A stretch of 64,000 bases of DNA from DASRDE01 sp035938175 (lineage in GTDB: Bacteria > Vulcanimicrobiota > Vulcanimicrobiia > Vulcanimicrobiales > Vulcanimicrobiaceae), in the NCBI GenBank assembly GCA_035938175.1, contig DASZHD010000019.1:13159-77158 (forward strand). Direction: 5' to 3'. Below, one piece after another: positions 51,139-60,438 of this stretch. Under the pieces are notes generated by a model, which worked only from the letters and a program-made list of their open reading frames with translations, ran no database searches and was not told the origin of the DNA. A program made the position numbers and the translations under genes. The first letter of the stretch is position 1. Each line of letters starts with the position of its first letter.

Positions 51139-53664
51139 GTGCTGATAGAATCGTCCTCCACGGCATCCCGCACCGTCGTTTTCGTGTTGGGAATGCACCG
51201 CTCCGGGACCTCGCTCACGACCGGAATTCTCAATGCCCTCGGCGTCGCGCTCAGCGAAGATTTGATGCCGCCGACGCAGGACAACGCGAAAGGCTATTTC
51301 GAGTCAGTTTCCATCGCCAACATTCACGATCAGATCCTGCGCGTACTGGGCAGTGCTTGGAACGCGAGCACGTCTGAAAAGCCGTTCCCCGACCAGTGGT
51401 GGACGCTTCCCGCGGTGCAGCCCTTCAAAGCGCAGTTGAAGGATTTGGTCCGGCGCGAAGTTGCCTCGGTTCCCGGCATTTGGGGTTTCAAAGATCCCCG
51501 CACCGCTCGTCTTTTGCCGCTGTGGAACGGCATCATCGAAGAACTCGGTTTGGATGCGCGCTTCGTGCTGGTCGCGCGCCATCCGCGCGACGTCGCCAAA
51601 TCGCTGCTCAAACGCGACGGCATGGACGGAACGCTGGCGGAACAGCTTTGGCTGGAGCACACCGTCGACGCGCTAACGCACGGCAAGAAACGCCTGCGTG
51701 CGATCGTCGAGTACACGCGGTGGTTCGACGATCCGATCGGCGAGGCGAAGTACATGATCTCGTCGTTGGGACTGCCGATGCCGGCCGACGACAAACTGCG
51801 GGAAGTCATTGCGAGCCTCGTATCCGACGAGTTGCGGCACAACAAAACGGAACAGCCCGCGTGCTTGCTCCCGTTCTCGCGCGAATTGTACGAAGCGTTG
51901 ACTGCCCGCGATGCGCAGAAGATCGACATGCTCGCGCAGCTTTTCGAAGTTTCGCGCACCTACACGTACAAAGTCATCGCGCAAGAGAAGCGACGCGACC
52001 ACGATACGGAAACGCCCGCCGCGAAGGCGCAGATTTCCCTGCAAGAGATGCAGCGGCGCGTCGATTGGAAAGAGGACGTCGACGAAGAAGAAATTCGCGC
52101 CCACTTGCAGTCGAGCAATGCGGCGGTGCGAAGACTGGCCCATCTGTCACTGGTGAAGACGCTGATGCGGCGCGGTCTCGAACACGCGGGCTCCGCTGCC
52201 GCGCTGGAAGACTATCAACAGCAGAGCACGCTCGACTTCATATCGGCGCTCGCGACGCTTTCCGATGTGGACGTGCCGTTAATCGAGATGCTCAAGCAGG
52301 TTGGTATCCGGGCCATCGCTGCGGGCAAGATCGACGAAGGGTTCAAGTGGTTGGAAGAAGCGTGCGTTAGAGCCGTCATTACGGGGCAATGCCGCGATCC
52401 GCGATCGAGGCGCGCTTTCAAGTACGCCCACGACGCCGAAATCGACAAGACGCTCGAACACGTTGCCGCACGATTTACGCCGCCCGCCTTCGCGCAGCGC
52501 GCGCCGGGCGCGCGCCGGCGAATGATCGTCGTGTGCAGTAAGATCGTCGATCAAGATGCGCCTTCTCTGGTCACGGTCGAACGCGCGAAAGGATTCCGGG
52601 ATCTCGGTTTTGACGTGCGCGTGCTCTCTACCGGATTCGGCGGAACGCACGGCAAGGAGTCCCGCACGGCAGCAAAATTCGCTCGCCTCGGCATTCCGTG
52701 GATCAATGCGCCGAAAGCCAAACCGACGGAACAAGTCGCCTCGATAGTCGCGTACATGAACGAGAACCCGGCCGACGTCGCGGTATTCATGCCCTCCAGC
52801 ATCGATCTGGTAGCGAAGCTGCTCGGCTGCGTCGGTATCGCTCCGGTGCAGAGCTGGGACAACCGCGCGCTCGAGCCGCTGGCCGGCAAGTACGATCTGA
52901 TCAACCAATCGCTCTCGCCCGAGCAAGAACAGCACACGGCCTGGCCGGGCCGCTCGCGTTACACCGGTGCGTACGTAGCGATGGGCGATGAAATCGACGC
53001 CGCACTTCCATTGCCGCGTCAAGCATTCGGCGTGCCGGACGATGCGATCGTCTTGGCAACGTTCGGCCGGATCGAAAAATGCGCGAACCTGGAATATTTG
53101 GAGCCCGTCACGGCAGTGCTCGCCGGCGAACCGCAGGCATGGCTCGTATTCGCGGGGCCGGACGACCGCGGACAGTGGCCCATGCTTGAAGCGCACTTCA
53201 AGCGCACCGGCGTCATATCGCGCGTCCGCTATTTGGGCAACCGGCAATCCGACGGCCCGAGTTTGCTCAAGTCCATCGATATTTACTGCGATTCCTATCC
53301 GTGGCCGGGCGGCCAAAGTCTGCTCGATGCAATGGAGGCGGGAGTAGCGATCGCCGCGATGCGGCGCGCCCCGGACCGCGATCTGGATCCGACGGGCCAT
53401 AACCCGACCAGTGCGGTCGCCGAGGTCTTGTTGAACGGTGTCGTGCCGCTTGCGGATGCCGGCGACGCGAAAGGCTTTACCGAGCTCATACGGCGCTACG
53501 TTGCGGATCCGCAACTGCGTGCGCAAGCCGGAAGCGCGTTGCGCAGAAAGGCCGTCACCGAATGCAGCATGGCTGAATCGAATCGGCGCTACGGCGAACT
53601 GCTCGCCGCGCTCGTCGATGAAAAGTCCGGCGCTGCATCGAGCGTCCAACAAGCCGTTTCCTGA
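51139..53664 (+). CDS. Sulfotransferase-glycosyltransferase fusion
   Basis: The N-terminal ~250 residues form a PAPS-dependent sulfotransferase: the 5'-phosphosulfate loop VVFVLGMHRSGTSL (residues 13-26) and the 3'-phosphate motif VARHPRDVAKSL (about 145-156). The C-terminal ~350 residues look like a family 4 glycosyltransferase (VCSKIVDQDAPSLVTVERAK, LATFGRIEKCANLEYLEPVT, IDIYCDSYPWPGGQSLLDAM). A helical linker (about 250-480) separates them. It is directly upstream of cysD and cysNC, which make the PAPS donor. Sulfation of a flagellar or surface glycan is inferred. Confidence 0.83.
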   Translation: MLIESSSTASRTVVFVLGMHRSGTSLTTGILNALGVALSEDLMPPTQDNAKGYFESVSIANIHDQILRVLGSAWNASTSEKPFPDQWWTLPAVQPFKAQLKDLVRREVASVPGIWGFKDPRTARLLPLWNGIIEELGLDARFVLVARHPRDVAKSLLKRDGMDGTLAEQLWLEHTVDALTHGKKRLRAIVEYTRWFDDPIGEAKYMISSLGLPMPADDKLREVIASLVSDELRHNKTEQPACLLPFSRELYEALTARDAQKIDMLAQLFEVSRTYTYKVIAQEKRRDHDTETPAAKAQISLQEMQRRVDWKEDVDEEEIRAHLQSSNAAVRRLAHLSLVKTLMRRGLEHAGSAAALEDYQQQSTLDFISALATLSDVDVPLIEMLKQVGIRAIAAGKIDEGFKWLEEACVRAVITGQCRDPRSRRAFKYAHDAEIDKTLEHVAARFTPPAFAQRAPGARRRMIVVCSKIVDQDAPSLVTVERAKGFRDLGFDVRVLSTGFGGTHGKESRTAAKFARLGIPWINAPKAKPTEQVASIVAYMNENPADVAVFMPSSIDLVAKLLGCVGIAPVQSWDNRALEPLAGKYDLINQSLSPEQEQHTAWPGRSRYTGAYVAMGDEIDAALPLPRQAFGVPDDAIVLATFGRIEKCANLEYLEPVTAVLAGEPQAWLVFAGPDDRGQWPMLEAHFKRTGVISRVRYLGNRQSDGPSLLKSIDIYCDSYPWPGGQSLLDAMEAGVAIAAMRRAPDRDLDPTGHNPTSAVAEVLLNGVVPLADAGDAKGFTELIRRYVADPQLRAQAGSALRRKAVTECSMAESNRRYGELLAALVDEKSGAASSVQQAVS

Positions 53665-53716
53665 AATCGCGCGGGGCAGGAAACACTCGTCACCATCAGA
53701 ACGAACGCGGACGAAA

Positions 53717-54526
53717 ATGACGCGTCCGTCGTTTGACGACCTCGACGAGCTCGAAGCTCGGACCATCTACATTTTGCGCGAGGCATTCGCGTGCGTCGCG
53801 CCGCTGGCGATGCTTTGGTCTATCGGCAAGGACAGCACGGCGCTGCTGTGGATCGTGCGTAAAGCCTTTTTGGGCGAAGTGCCGTTTCCGCTCGTGCTGC
53901 TCGACACGGGGATGGAGTTTCCCGAAGTCTATGAATTTCGCGACCGCCTGGTTCGCGAATGGAACCTTCCGGTCGTCAACGAGCAGTGCCCGCCGGAGAG
54001 TCAGGTCGATCAAACGCTTCCGCCCGCGGCACGGCATGCCGCGCGAAAAACGGCCGGTTTACGCGCACTTTTGGCTCGCGAAGGCTATCGCGGACTGATC
54101 CTGGGAATCCGCCGCGACGAACAAGCCATCCGCGCGAAAGAGCGCATTTTCAGCCCGCGTAATGCCGACGGCTCTTGGGATCCGCGATCGCAGCCGCCGG
54201 AGCTCTGGGATTACTTTCCATACGAGGTTCCCGACGGCGCTCACGTGCGCATTCATCCGTTGCTCCATTGGACCGAGCTCGACATCTGGCGCTATACGCG
54301 GCGCGAAGGTATTCCGTACGTACCGCTCTATCTTGCAAAGAACGGAAAACGTTTCCGGTCGCTGGGCGAGAGCAACATCACCGTTCCGATAGAAAGTTCG
54401 GCATCGACCATCGACGCGGTGATCGAGGAACTGGAACAAACGCGGCAGCCCGAGCGCGCCGGACGCACGATGGACAGCGAAAGCGAAGACGCGTTCGAAC
54501 GTTTGCGCGCTTCGGGGTACATGTGA
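53717..54526 (+). CDS. cysD: Sulfate adenylyltransferase subunit 2 CysD
   Basis: CysD activates sulfate with ATP to adenosine 5'-phosphosulfate (APS) as part of CysDN. The 269-residue protein has the PP-loop SIGKDS (residues 35-40), then FPLVLLDTGMEFPEVYEFRD, LLHWTELDIWRYTRREGI and the C-terminal RFRSLGESNITVPI. It lies 52 nt after the sulfotransferase gene and overlaps cysN by 4 nt (GTGA). No sulfite or APS reductase genes are present, so its product is more likely used for sulfation than assimilation. Confidence 0.95.
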   Translation: MTRPSFDDLDELEARTIYILREAFACVAPLAMLWSIGKDSTALLWIVRKAFLGEVPFPLVLLDTGMEFPEVYEFRDRLVREWNLPVVNEQCPPESQVDQTLPPAARHAARKTAGLRALLAREGYRGLILGIRRDEQAIRAKERIFSPRNADGSWDPRSQPPELWDYFPYEVPDGAHVRIHPLLHWTELDIWRYTRREGIPYVPLYLAKNGKRFRSLGESNITVPIESSASTIDAVIEELEQTRQPERAGRTMDSESEDAFERLRASGYM

Positions 54527-56358
54527 GACAAGTTCGCATCGTCATGGTCGGCGACGTCGACGCCGGCAAATCGACGATTCTTGGCCGTCTTTTGGTCGAT
54601 TTGGGTGAGGTAACGCCCGAAAAGCTCGCCGAACTCGAGAGCACGAGCGCGCGCCGCGGCGTACCAATCGAATATTCGTTTTTGCTGGACGCGTTCCAGG
54701 TGGAACGCGATCAGGCGATAACGCTGGACGTAACGCGCATTTGGCTACGCCGCCCGGATCGCGACTTCGTCTTTGTGGATGCGCCCGGTCATCGCGAACT
54801 GATTCGCAATCTGCTCAGCGGCGCGTCCGAAGTCGACGCGGCCGTGATGGTGGTCGCCGCGGACGAAGGCATCACGTATCAAACGCGGCGGCAGGCGTTG
54901 TTTTTGCGGTGGTTCGGCTTTAAGACCGTGCTCGTTGCATTGAACAAACTGGACCTTGCCGGCGATCCGCAACAGGCGTTCGAGGCGCGCCGCGCCGACG
55001 TCGAGACGTTCTTGGAACAGGCCGGGATGAAGGCGAGCGCGGTTATTCCGATTGCGGCGCGCACCGGTGAGAATATCGCGCGGCGCAGCGATGCGTATTC
55101 GTGGTGGAGCGGACCGACGCTGCTGGAAGCACTGGAACGTATTGCGCCGCATACGCCTCCGGTCGATGCGCCGCTGCGGTTCGTCGTGCAGGACGTTTAT
55201 CGTCGCGACGGCACGCGGTTAGTCGCAGGGCGCGTCGATTCGGGCATACTGCGCACGGGCGATCGTATCGTTTTTTGGCCGCTGCAAACCACCGCACGCG
55301 TAAAGCGCATTTCGCTTTGGCCCTCCGAGTATCAGGAAGCCGGCGCGGGCCGGTGCGTCGCGATCGAACTGGACGAGCGAATCTTCGTCGATCGCGGAGC
55401 GGTTGCAACGCTTGCCGGCGATCAGCCATCGCTGGGACATGCAATGCAGGCCGAGATCGTCTGGCTCTCACAGCAGCCGCTCGAAGCCGGAAGCGCGCTG
55501 CGCATGCGAATCGGCACGCGCGAGGTACCGGTTTCGATCCAACGCGTCAACGAAGTGATCGATCCGGAAACCGTCGAGCCCGTGCAACGCGAGCACGTCG
55601 GCGCGGGCGACGTCGCCGTGGTTACGCTCACCGCGCACGAGATGATCGCCGGCGACGACGAAGCGATCGGGTCCAGCATCGGCAGGTTCATTTTGGTACG
55701 GGATCTCGCGGTCGTCGCGGGCGGACGCGTGCGCTCGGTGATTGGGCGTCCGCGGTCGCAAGGCGCCACAGACGTCATTGCGCAGAAATCGTCGGTTACG
55801 GCTGGCGAACGCGCGAGACGAAACGGCCACGCAGGCGGAGTGTTTTGGCTTACCGGCTTACCGCGCGCCGGCAAGTCCACGATCGCGATGGCCGTTCAGC
55901 GCATGCTGTTCGATCGCGGCAGGCAGTGTTTCGTGCTCGACGGCGAAACGCTGCGCACGTCGCTGAACATCGATCTCGGCTTCTCGGACGACGACCGGAC
56001 CGAGAACGTGCGGCGCGCGGCATCGGTCGCGGCACTGCTTGCCGAAGCGGGCCACGTCGTTCTGTGCGCATTTATTTCGCCGTTTGCGGCGGACCGTCTG
56101 CGGGCGCGCGCGGCGTATCCGGAACGGTTTTTCGAAATCTACGTCGCGTGCGATCTTGAGACAGCGGAAAGCCGGGACGCGAGCGGGCTGTACCGCCGCG
56201 CCCGTACGGGTGAAATCGCGCATTTTACGGGCGTTTCCTCACCGTACGAGCCGCCGCAAGATCCCGACCTGATTTTGGAGACGCCGTCCGAAACGATCGC
56301 CGAATCCGCGGCAAAACTGCTGGAATTCGTCGAAGAGCGGATTAAACTACCGTCCTGA
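54523..56358 (+). CDS. cysNC: Bifunctional sulfate adenylyltransferase subunit 1/APS kinase CysNC
   Basis: The 611-residue fusion has a CysN GTPase (P-loop GDVDAGKST residues 10-18, DAPGH, NKLDL) followed by EF-Tu-like beta-barrels, and a CysC APS kinase from about residue 440 (GLPRAGKSTIAMAV at 445, FVLDGETLRTSLNIDLGFSD, ISPFAADRLRARA). It makes APS with CysD and phosphorylates it to PAPS. CysNC fusions are common where PAPS is needed. Its 3' end overlaps the convergent methyltransferase gene by 12 bp. Confidence 0.95.
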   Translation: MRQVRIVMVGDVDAGKSTILGRLLVDLGEVTPEKLAELESTSARRGVPIEYSFLLDAFQVERDQAITLDVTRIWLRRPDRDFVFVDAPGHRELIRNLLSGASEVDAAVMVVAADEGITYQTRRQALFLRWFGFKTVLVALNKLDLAGDPQQAFEARRADVETFLEQAGMKASAVIPIAARTGENIARRSDAYSWWSGPTLLEALERIAPHTPPVDAPLRFVVQDVYRRDGTRLVAGRVDSGILRTGDRIVFWPLQTTARVKRISLWPSEYQEAGAGRCVAIELDERIFVDRGAVATLAGDQPSLGHAMQAEIVWLSQQPLEAGSALRMRIGTREVPVSIQRVNEVIDPETVEPVQREHVGAGDVAVVTLTAHEMIAGDDEAIGSSIGRFILVRDLAVVAGGRVRSVIGRPRSQGATDVIAQKSSVTAGERARRNGHAGGVFWLTGLPRAGKSTIAMAVQRMLFDRGRQCFVLDGETLRTSLNIDLGFSDDDRTENVRRAASVAALLAEAGHVVLCAFISPFAADRLRARAAYPERFFEIYVACDLETAESRDASGLYRRARTGEIAHFTGVSSPYEPPQDPDLILETPSETIAESAAKLLEFVEERIKLPS

Positions 56359-57000
56359 GACGGCGCCTTTGCGGACCAAGATCGTAAATTCATAAATGTC
56401 GTAGTCGTGCAGCAGCGCAACGTTGCGCGAATACGATTTCTTGCAGTGCCCGAAGAAGCGCTCGGGATCGGCGAAGTACAGGTCGGGGCGCTCCGCCATG
56501 CGATCGGCGTCCGAGTACTTCGTCAGCATATTGAATGCCATGCCGTGCGAGGCGAGCGCGTTCATGCGATCGAGCGTATCGAAGATGTATGACTCCCAGC
56601 GGTCGCGTCCGTAGTCCATCATGCGGTTGAAGATGCCGCTTTCTACGACGTACTGGTGCTGTTCGAGTTCGGATTCATTTTGCGTAAATACGTACGTGAG
56701 TCCGGCATGCGTATCGCGGGCGACGCGTATCATTTCCGGCGATACGTCGAAGCCGGTGTACCGGAAGTCCGCCGCGCGATCGCGCAAGAAATCTGCCAGC
56801 GCACCATAACCGCATCCGTAGTCCAGCAGCGAAAAAGGTTCGGAGTCGGGACAAATCTTGGTTATCTGCGCGAAGCGCGTGGTCTGGGCGTACTCGGAGT
56901 TCCAATCGGCGCCTTGCGGCGTCGCGCCGTGTTCGAGCACCTTGCGGCTGAACAGCTCGCCGGTACGCCGCAGAATATCGTCGTGACTACTGCTCGACAT
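56347..57000 (-). CDS. SAM-dependent methyltransferase
   Basis: The 217-residue class I methyltransferase has motif I LLDYGCGYGALADFL and the post-I strand FRYTGFDVSPEMIRVA. The rest (ILDTL, FNMLTKYSDADRMAERPDLY) is typical of sugar or small-molecule methyltransferases. Last gene of the rfbB operon, so O-methylation of the nucleotide sugar or glycan is the likely role. The acceptor is unknown. Confidence 0.78.
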   Translation of the reverse strand: MSSSSHDDILRRTGELFSRKVLEHGATPQGADWNSEYAQTTRFAQITKICPDSEPFSLLDYGCGYGALADFLRDRAADFRYTGFDVSPEMIRVARDTHAGLTYVFTQNESELEQHQYVVESGIFNRMMDYGRDRWESYIFDTLDRMNALASHGMAFNMLTKYSDADRMAERPDLYFADPERFFGHCKKSYSRNVALLHDYDIYEFTILVRKGAVSGR

Positions 57001-57697
57001 CGATAGCGCTTTTTAGATATTCCCGCGCCCGCGTCCCGGTATGAAACAGCAGATCGAGCGCGCTCACGCCGTGTTCGAAGGCGCCGTGGAGCTGCGGGTA
57101 TTCCGGGTAACCTTGGTAGCTCTTGAAAAAAACGGCGATTCCCGCCTGACGCCAGCGTTCCAGGTCCAGGTAGTCCCGGGCGGCGGGGCCGGAGAGATAT
57201 TCGTCCGCACCCACCTGCCGGCACAACGAAATCAGGCGCTCGTTTTTCCCGTCGACGATGGCGAACTCCGAAGAGCGGCGCAGCGGCGTGTCGATGCGGA
57301 ATGCGCGGCATAACGCGTCGATGAAGAGCGCGTTGATCTCGGACAAGTACTCCAGGTCAGCGGCCTGGGCGTACAGCTGGGTTAGCCATTCATCGTACTC
57401 GGCGAAGTGCGGAGCCCGTCCGTACGCATGCTGCAGGCTGCGCAGGTGCAACGGCGCCCAATCCCCGCTCGTGACGCGCGCCTCGCGCACCAATTGCGTG
57501 TACTTGCCCTTGACGTCGATCGGGATCGTGAGCCACTGCAACCCGTTCGCCGTCTTGACGAGATTGCGATTTCTCCAGTCACGCCGCGTGTACTGCACGT
57601 CGTCGAAGAGCACGAATTCGTCGACCGAGTCGATGAAATCGAAGTACCCTTTCCAGGGGATGTAATTGGATTGAATGATGCCGGCGCGTTTGCCCAC
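56987..57697 (-). CDS. WbqC-family protein
   Basis: The 236-residue product matches the WbqC-like pattern at its start (AGIIQSNYIPWKGYFDFIDS, DEFVLFDDVQYTRRDWRNRN, WLTIPIDVKGKYTQLVREAR). WbqC-like proteins occur in O-antigen and nucleotide-sugar clusters; several are proposed to modify the amino group of dTDP-amino sugars, though the activity is not generally established. GTG 57697 is the family-consistent start. It overlaps the next methyltransferase gene by 14 nt. Confidence 0.8.
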   Translation of the reverse strand: MGKRAGIIQSNYIPWKGYFDFIDSVDEFVLFDDVQYTRRDWRNRNLVKTANGLQWLTIPIDVKGKYTQLVREARVTSGDWAPLHLRSLQHAYGRAPHFAEYDEWLTQLYAQAADLEYLSEINALFIDALCRAFRIDTPLRRSSEFAIVDGKNERLISLCRQVGADEYLSGPAARDYLDLERWRQAGIAVFFKSYQGYPEYPQLHGAFEHGVSALDLLFHTGTRAREYLKSAIDVEQ

Positions 57698-57705
57698 GAG
57701 TGTCT

Positions 57706-58824
57706 TTAGAACCGGTGAATTGCCTGGATGACGCGCGTTTGATCGGCATCGCTCAACGTTGAAAACAGCGGCAGGCGCACCAAACGATCGCTGACGGATT
57801 CCGTAACCGGGCAGTGCGCTCCGGGCGAAAGGCGGCGCCCCATTTCGGATGCGTGCAGCGGAACGTAATGAAAAACGGCATCGATCCCGGCCTCGCGCAT
57901 GTGCGCGATAAACCGCGTGCGCGCATCCAGATCGGGAAGCAGCAAATAAAAGATGTGTGCCGGATGCTCGCAATGCGCCGGCACCGCCGGAAGCTGCACG
58001 CCCTTCTCCGCGGCCCACGACTCCAACTCGCCCGCGTACCGGTTCCAGATGCGGTGACGCTCGGCTTGAATGTGCTCGGCGCCTTCGAACTGCGCCAATA
58101 AGAACGCTGCGAGGATCTCCGACGGCAGATAACTCGATCCCGTATCTACCCAGGTATACTTGTCTACGAGTCCGCGGAAGAACCGCGCGCGGTTGGTGCC
58201 CTTTTCGCGGACGATCTCCGCCGGTTCGACGTAGCGGGTATCGTTGATTAGTAACGCGCCGCCCTCACCACACGTGAAATTCTTCGTTTCGTGGAAGCTC
58301 TGCGTCGCCAATTGGCCGAAGCTCCCCAGAGGCCGGCCGCGGTAGCGTCCGAACAAGCCGTGCGCGTTGTCCTCGATTAGCGGGATGCCGCGGCGCGCCG
58401 CGATGCCGGTTATAGCGTCCATTTCGCAGCCTATGCCGGCATAGTGCACGACGACTAGCGCCTTGGTGCGCGGCGTGATCGCGGCTTCGATGAGGCGTTC
58501 GTCGATGTTGAGCGTATCGGGGCGGATGTCGACGAACACCGGGACGGCACCGCGCAGTGCGTAGGCATTTGCCGTGGAAACGAACGTGAACGACGGCATG
58601 ATCACCTCATCGCCGGGTTCGAGCCGCAGCAGCAGCGCCGTCATTTCCAGCGCGTGCGTGCAGTTGGTCGTCAAAAGGGCGCGTGCGGCGCCCGTGTGTT
58701 TTTCTAAGAACTCGTTGCAGGCGCGCGTGAACGGGCCGTCACCGGCAACGTGCATGTTTTCCAACGCCTGCGCGATGTACGCGAGCTCGTTTCCGGCAAG
58801 TGCAGCTTTATTGAACGGGATCAA
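57706..58824 (-). CDS. DegT-family dTDP-4-keto-sugar aminotransferase (WecE/VioA-like)
   Basis: This 372-residue PLP enzyme has the aspartate of the pyridoxal site (LIEDNAHG) and the Schiff-base lysine in SFHETKNFTCGEGGAL (Lys 181). It begins IPFNKAALAGNELAYIAQAL as in E. coli WecE. Such enzymes convert dTDP-4-keto-6-deoxyglucose into dTDP-Fuc4N (WecE) or dTDP-viosamine (VioA). rfbA and rfbB in the same operon supply the substrate. TTG 58824 overlaps the rfbA stop (TTGA). Which epimer is made cannot be told from sequence. Confidence 0.88.
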   Translation of the reverse strand: MIPFNKAALAGNELAYIAQALENMHVAGDGPFTRACNEFLEKHTGAARALLTTNCTHALEMTALLLRLEPGDEVIMPSFTFVSTANAYALRGAVPVFVDIRPDTLNIDERLIEAAITPRTKALVVVHYAGIGCEMDAITGIAARRGIPLIEDNAHGLFGRYRGRPLGSFGQLATQSFHETKNFTCGEGGALLINDTRYVEPAEIVREKGTNRARFFRGLVDKYTWVDTGSSYLPSEILAAFLLAQFEGAEHIQAERHRIWNRYAGELESWAAEKGVQLPAVPAHCEHPAHIFYLLLPDLDARTRFIAHMREAGIDAVFHYVPLHASEMGRRLSPGAHCPVTESVSDRLVRLPLFSTLSDADQTRVIQAIHRF

Positions 58825-59537
58825 CGCGCAGAAGCGACGAGCTGCGCCGCGCGGTACAGGCTTTCGAACTGTCCCGCGTCCGTCCACCATCCGTCCAGGA
58901 CGTCGTAGAACAGGTCGCCTTCTTTGATGTAGGCGTTGTTGACGTCGGTGATCTCCAGTTCGCCGCGCGCCGAGGGTTTCAAACGCTTGCAAAAGTCGAA
59001 GACCCGGCGGTCGTACATATAAATGCCGGTGACCGCGAAGCGGCTTTTCGGTACTGCCGGTTTTTCCTCGATGCGCACGATGCGGTCGCCGTCGAGCTGC
59101 GGACAGCCAAAGCGCTCGGGATCGTCCACTTCTTTCAGCAGGAGCCGCGCGCCGGAATCTTGCTCTTCGAATTTGCGCACGTAGGGGGCGATGTCGTCTT
59201 GAATGATGTTGTCGCCCAAAATGACGACGATCCGATCTCCCTCCGCGAAATGTTCGCAGAGTTTCAGCGCGTCGGCGATGCCGCCTTCGCCCTCTTGATA
59301 CGTGTAATAGATGTCTTTCAGGCCGAACTCGCGTCCGTTTCCGAGCAGCCGCAAGAAATCGCCGGCCGAATTTCCGCCGGTGACGATCATGATGTCTTTG
59401 ATGCCGGCTCGGCAGAGCGTTTCGATGGGATAGTAAATCATCGGCTTGTCGTAGATCGGCAGCAGATGTTTGTTGGTGACTTTCGTCAGCGGCCGCAACC
59501 GCGTTCCCAAGCCGCCCGCCAGAATGACGCCTTTCAA
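58821..59537 (-). CDS. rfbA: Glucose-1-phosphate thymidylyltransferase
   Basis: RfbA/RmlA makes dTDP-glucose from dTTP and glucose-1-phosphate. The 238-residue protein has the nucleotide-binding start KGVILAGGLGTRLRPLTKVT, HLLPIYDKPMIYYPIETL, GDNIIQDDIAPYVRKFEEQD and GWWTDAGQFESLYRAAQ. TTG 59537 is chosen because it gives the family start and is 5 nt from GGAGG; GTG 59540 is possible. It is shorter than the roughly 290-residue RfbA form, as in short thymidylyltransferases. Confidence 0.92.
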   Translation of the reverse strand: MKGVILAGGLGTRLRPLTKVTNKHLLPIYDKPMIYYPIETLCRAGIKDIMIVTGGNSAGDFLRLLGNGREFGLKDIYYTYQEGEGGIADALKLCEHFAEGDRIVVILGDNIIQDDIAPYVRKFEEQDSGARLLLKEVDDPERFGCPQLDGDRIVRIEEKPAVPKSRFAVTGIYMYDRRVFDFCKRLKPSARGELEITDVNNAYIKEGDLFYDVLDGWWTDAGQFESLYRAAQLVASAR

Positions 59538-59539
59538 CA

Positions 59540-60436
59540 CTACCTCCCCGAGGGCGGCGCCGGGGCGTCTCCATGAATGAAGGAGACGTCGCCCCGGAAT
59601 CCCACGGTGCCGATACGCCGCGCGTAACGCTCGATACTGCCGCGCGTCACCTGGTGAATCGGCACGAAGACGCCGCTCGCGAGGTTCATCTGCTCGCGCA
59701 GGACATGCATCTCGCTGGAGATCGCGTCGGGCGTCTTCAAAAGCTGATAGACCGTCCACTCGTACCGCGCATCGGGGCCGGGTACGATTTGGCGCCACGC
59801 ATCCTCATTTGGAAAATCCAGCCAAAAATGGAGCTCCGGCGCTCGTGCATCGAACGGCGGCTTTTGCACCAAGACGGCGTACTCGTTTGCCATGATGGGG
59901 TCGTCGCCCCAGACTTCGACTTCCCGCACGCGGCAGCCGGGGAACAACCGTGCCAGCGCTCCCGGCGTGAAGCGCCAATAATCGCCGTACGTCGCGCCTA
60001 CGTGAATCTGGTGCGAGAACGGGGCGAGCGTATAGATGAATCCGCCGGGCTTGGTAACGCGCAGCGCTTCATGCGCCGCCGCCCACGGATCTTCCACGTG
60101 TTCGAAAACGTCGGTAGAGATGACCCAGTCGTATCGCTCTGCCGCAATCGAATCCATATTTTCGGCGCGAGCGTGGTACGTTGCGGGAACGTCTCCGGGC
60201 GGCTCGAGCGTGTGATATTCCGTTGCGGCGAACATTTCACGCTGGCGGAAGAGAACGCTCGCGCGCCCCGCGCCGATGTTCAGCACTGCGCCGAACGTGC
60301 GCGGTCCCAGAATCTCTTGAAAATACGTGTTGGTAATGCACGATCCCAGCAGGTGCCGCTGTCCCATGAGCGCAACGAGCACGCGCGCTTTTTGCGCGCC
60401 TTGACCGAACGGCCGTAGCGTTTGCGTTTGGATCAT
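59540..60436 (-). CDS. SAM-dependent methyltransferase
   Basis: The 298-residue class I methyltransferase has motif I VLNIGAGRASVLF and a conserved ERYDWVISTDVFEHVEDPWA stretch, then LRVTKPGGFIYTLAPFSHQI. It could methylate a nucleotide sugar, a glycan or a lipid. Operon position between rfbB and rfbA points to dTDP-sugar or glycan modification. ATG 60436 is 5 nt after the rfbB stop. Its C-terminus (about residues 200-298) shows no known domain. Confidence 0.8.
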   Translation of the reverse strand: MIQTQTLRPFGQGAQKARVLVALMGQRHLLGSCITNTYFQEILGPRTFGAVLNIGAGRASVLFRQREMFAATEYHTLEPPGDVPATYHARAENMDSIAAERYDWVISTDVFEHVEDPWAAAHEALRVTKPGGFIYTLAPFSHQIHVGATYGDYWRFTPGALARLFPGCRVREVEVWGDDPIMANEYAVLVQKPPFDARAPELHFWLDFPNEDAWRQIVPGPDARYEWTVYQLLKTPDAISSEMHVLREQMNLASGVFVPIHQVTRGSIERYARRIGTVGFRGDVSFIHGDAPAPPSGR

Positions 60437-60438
60437 AC

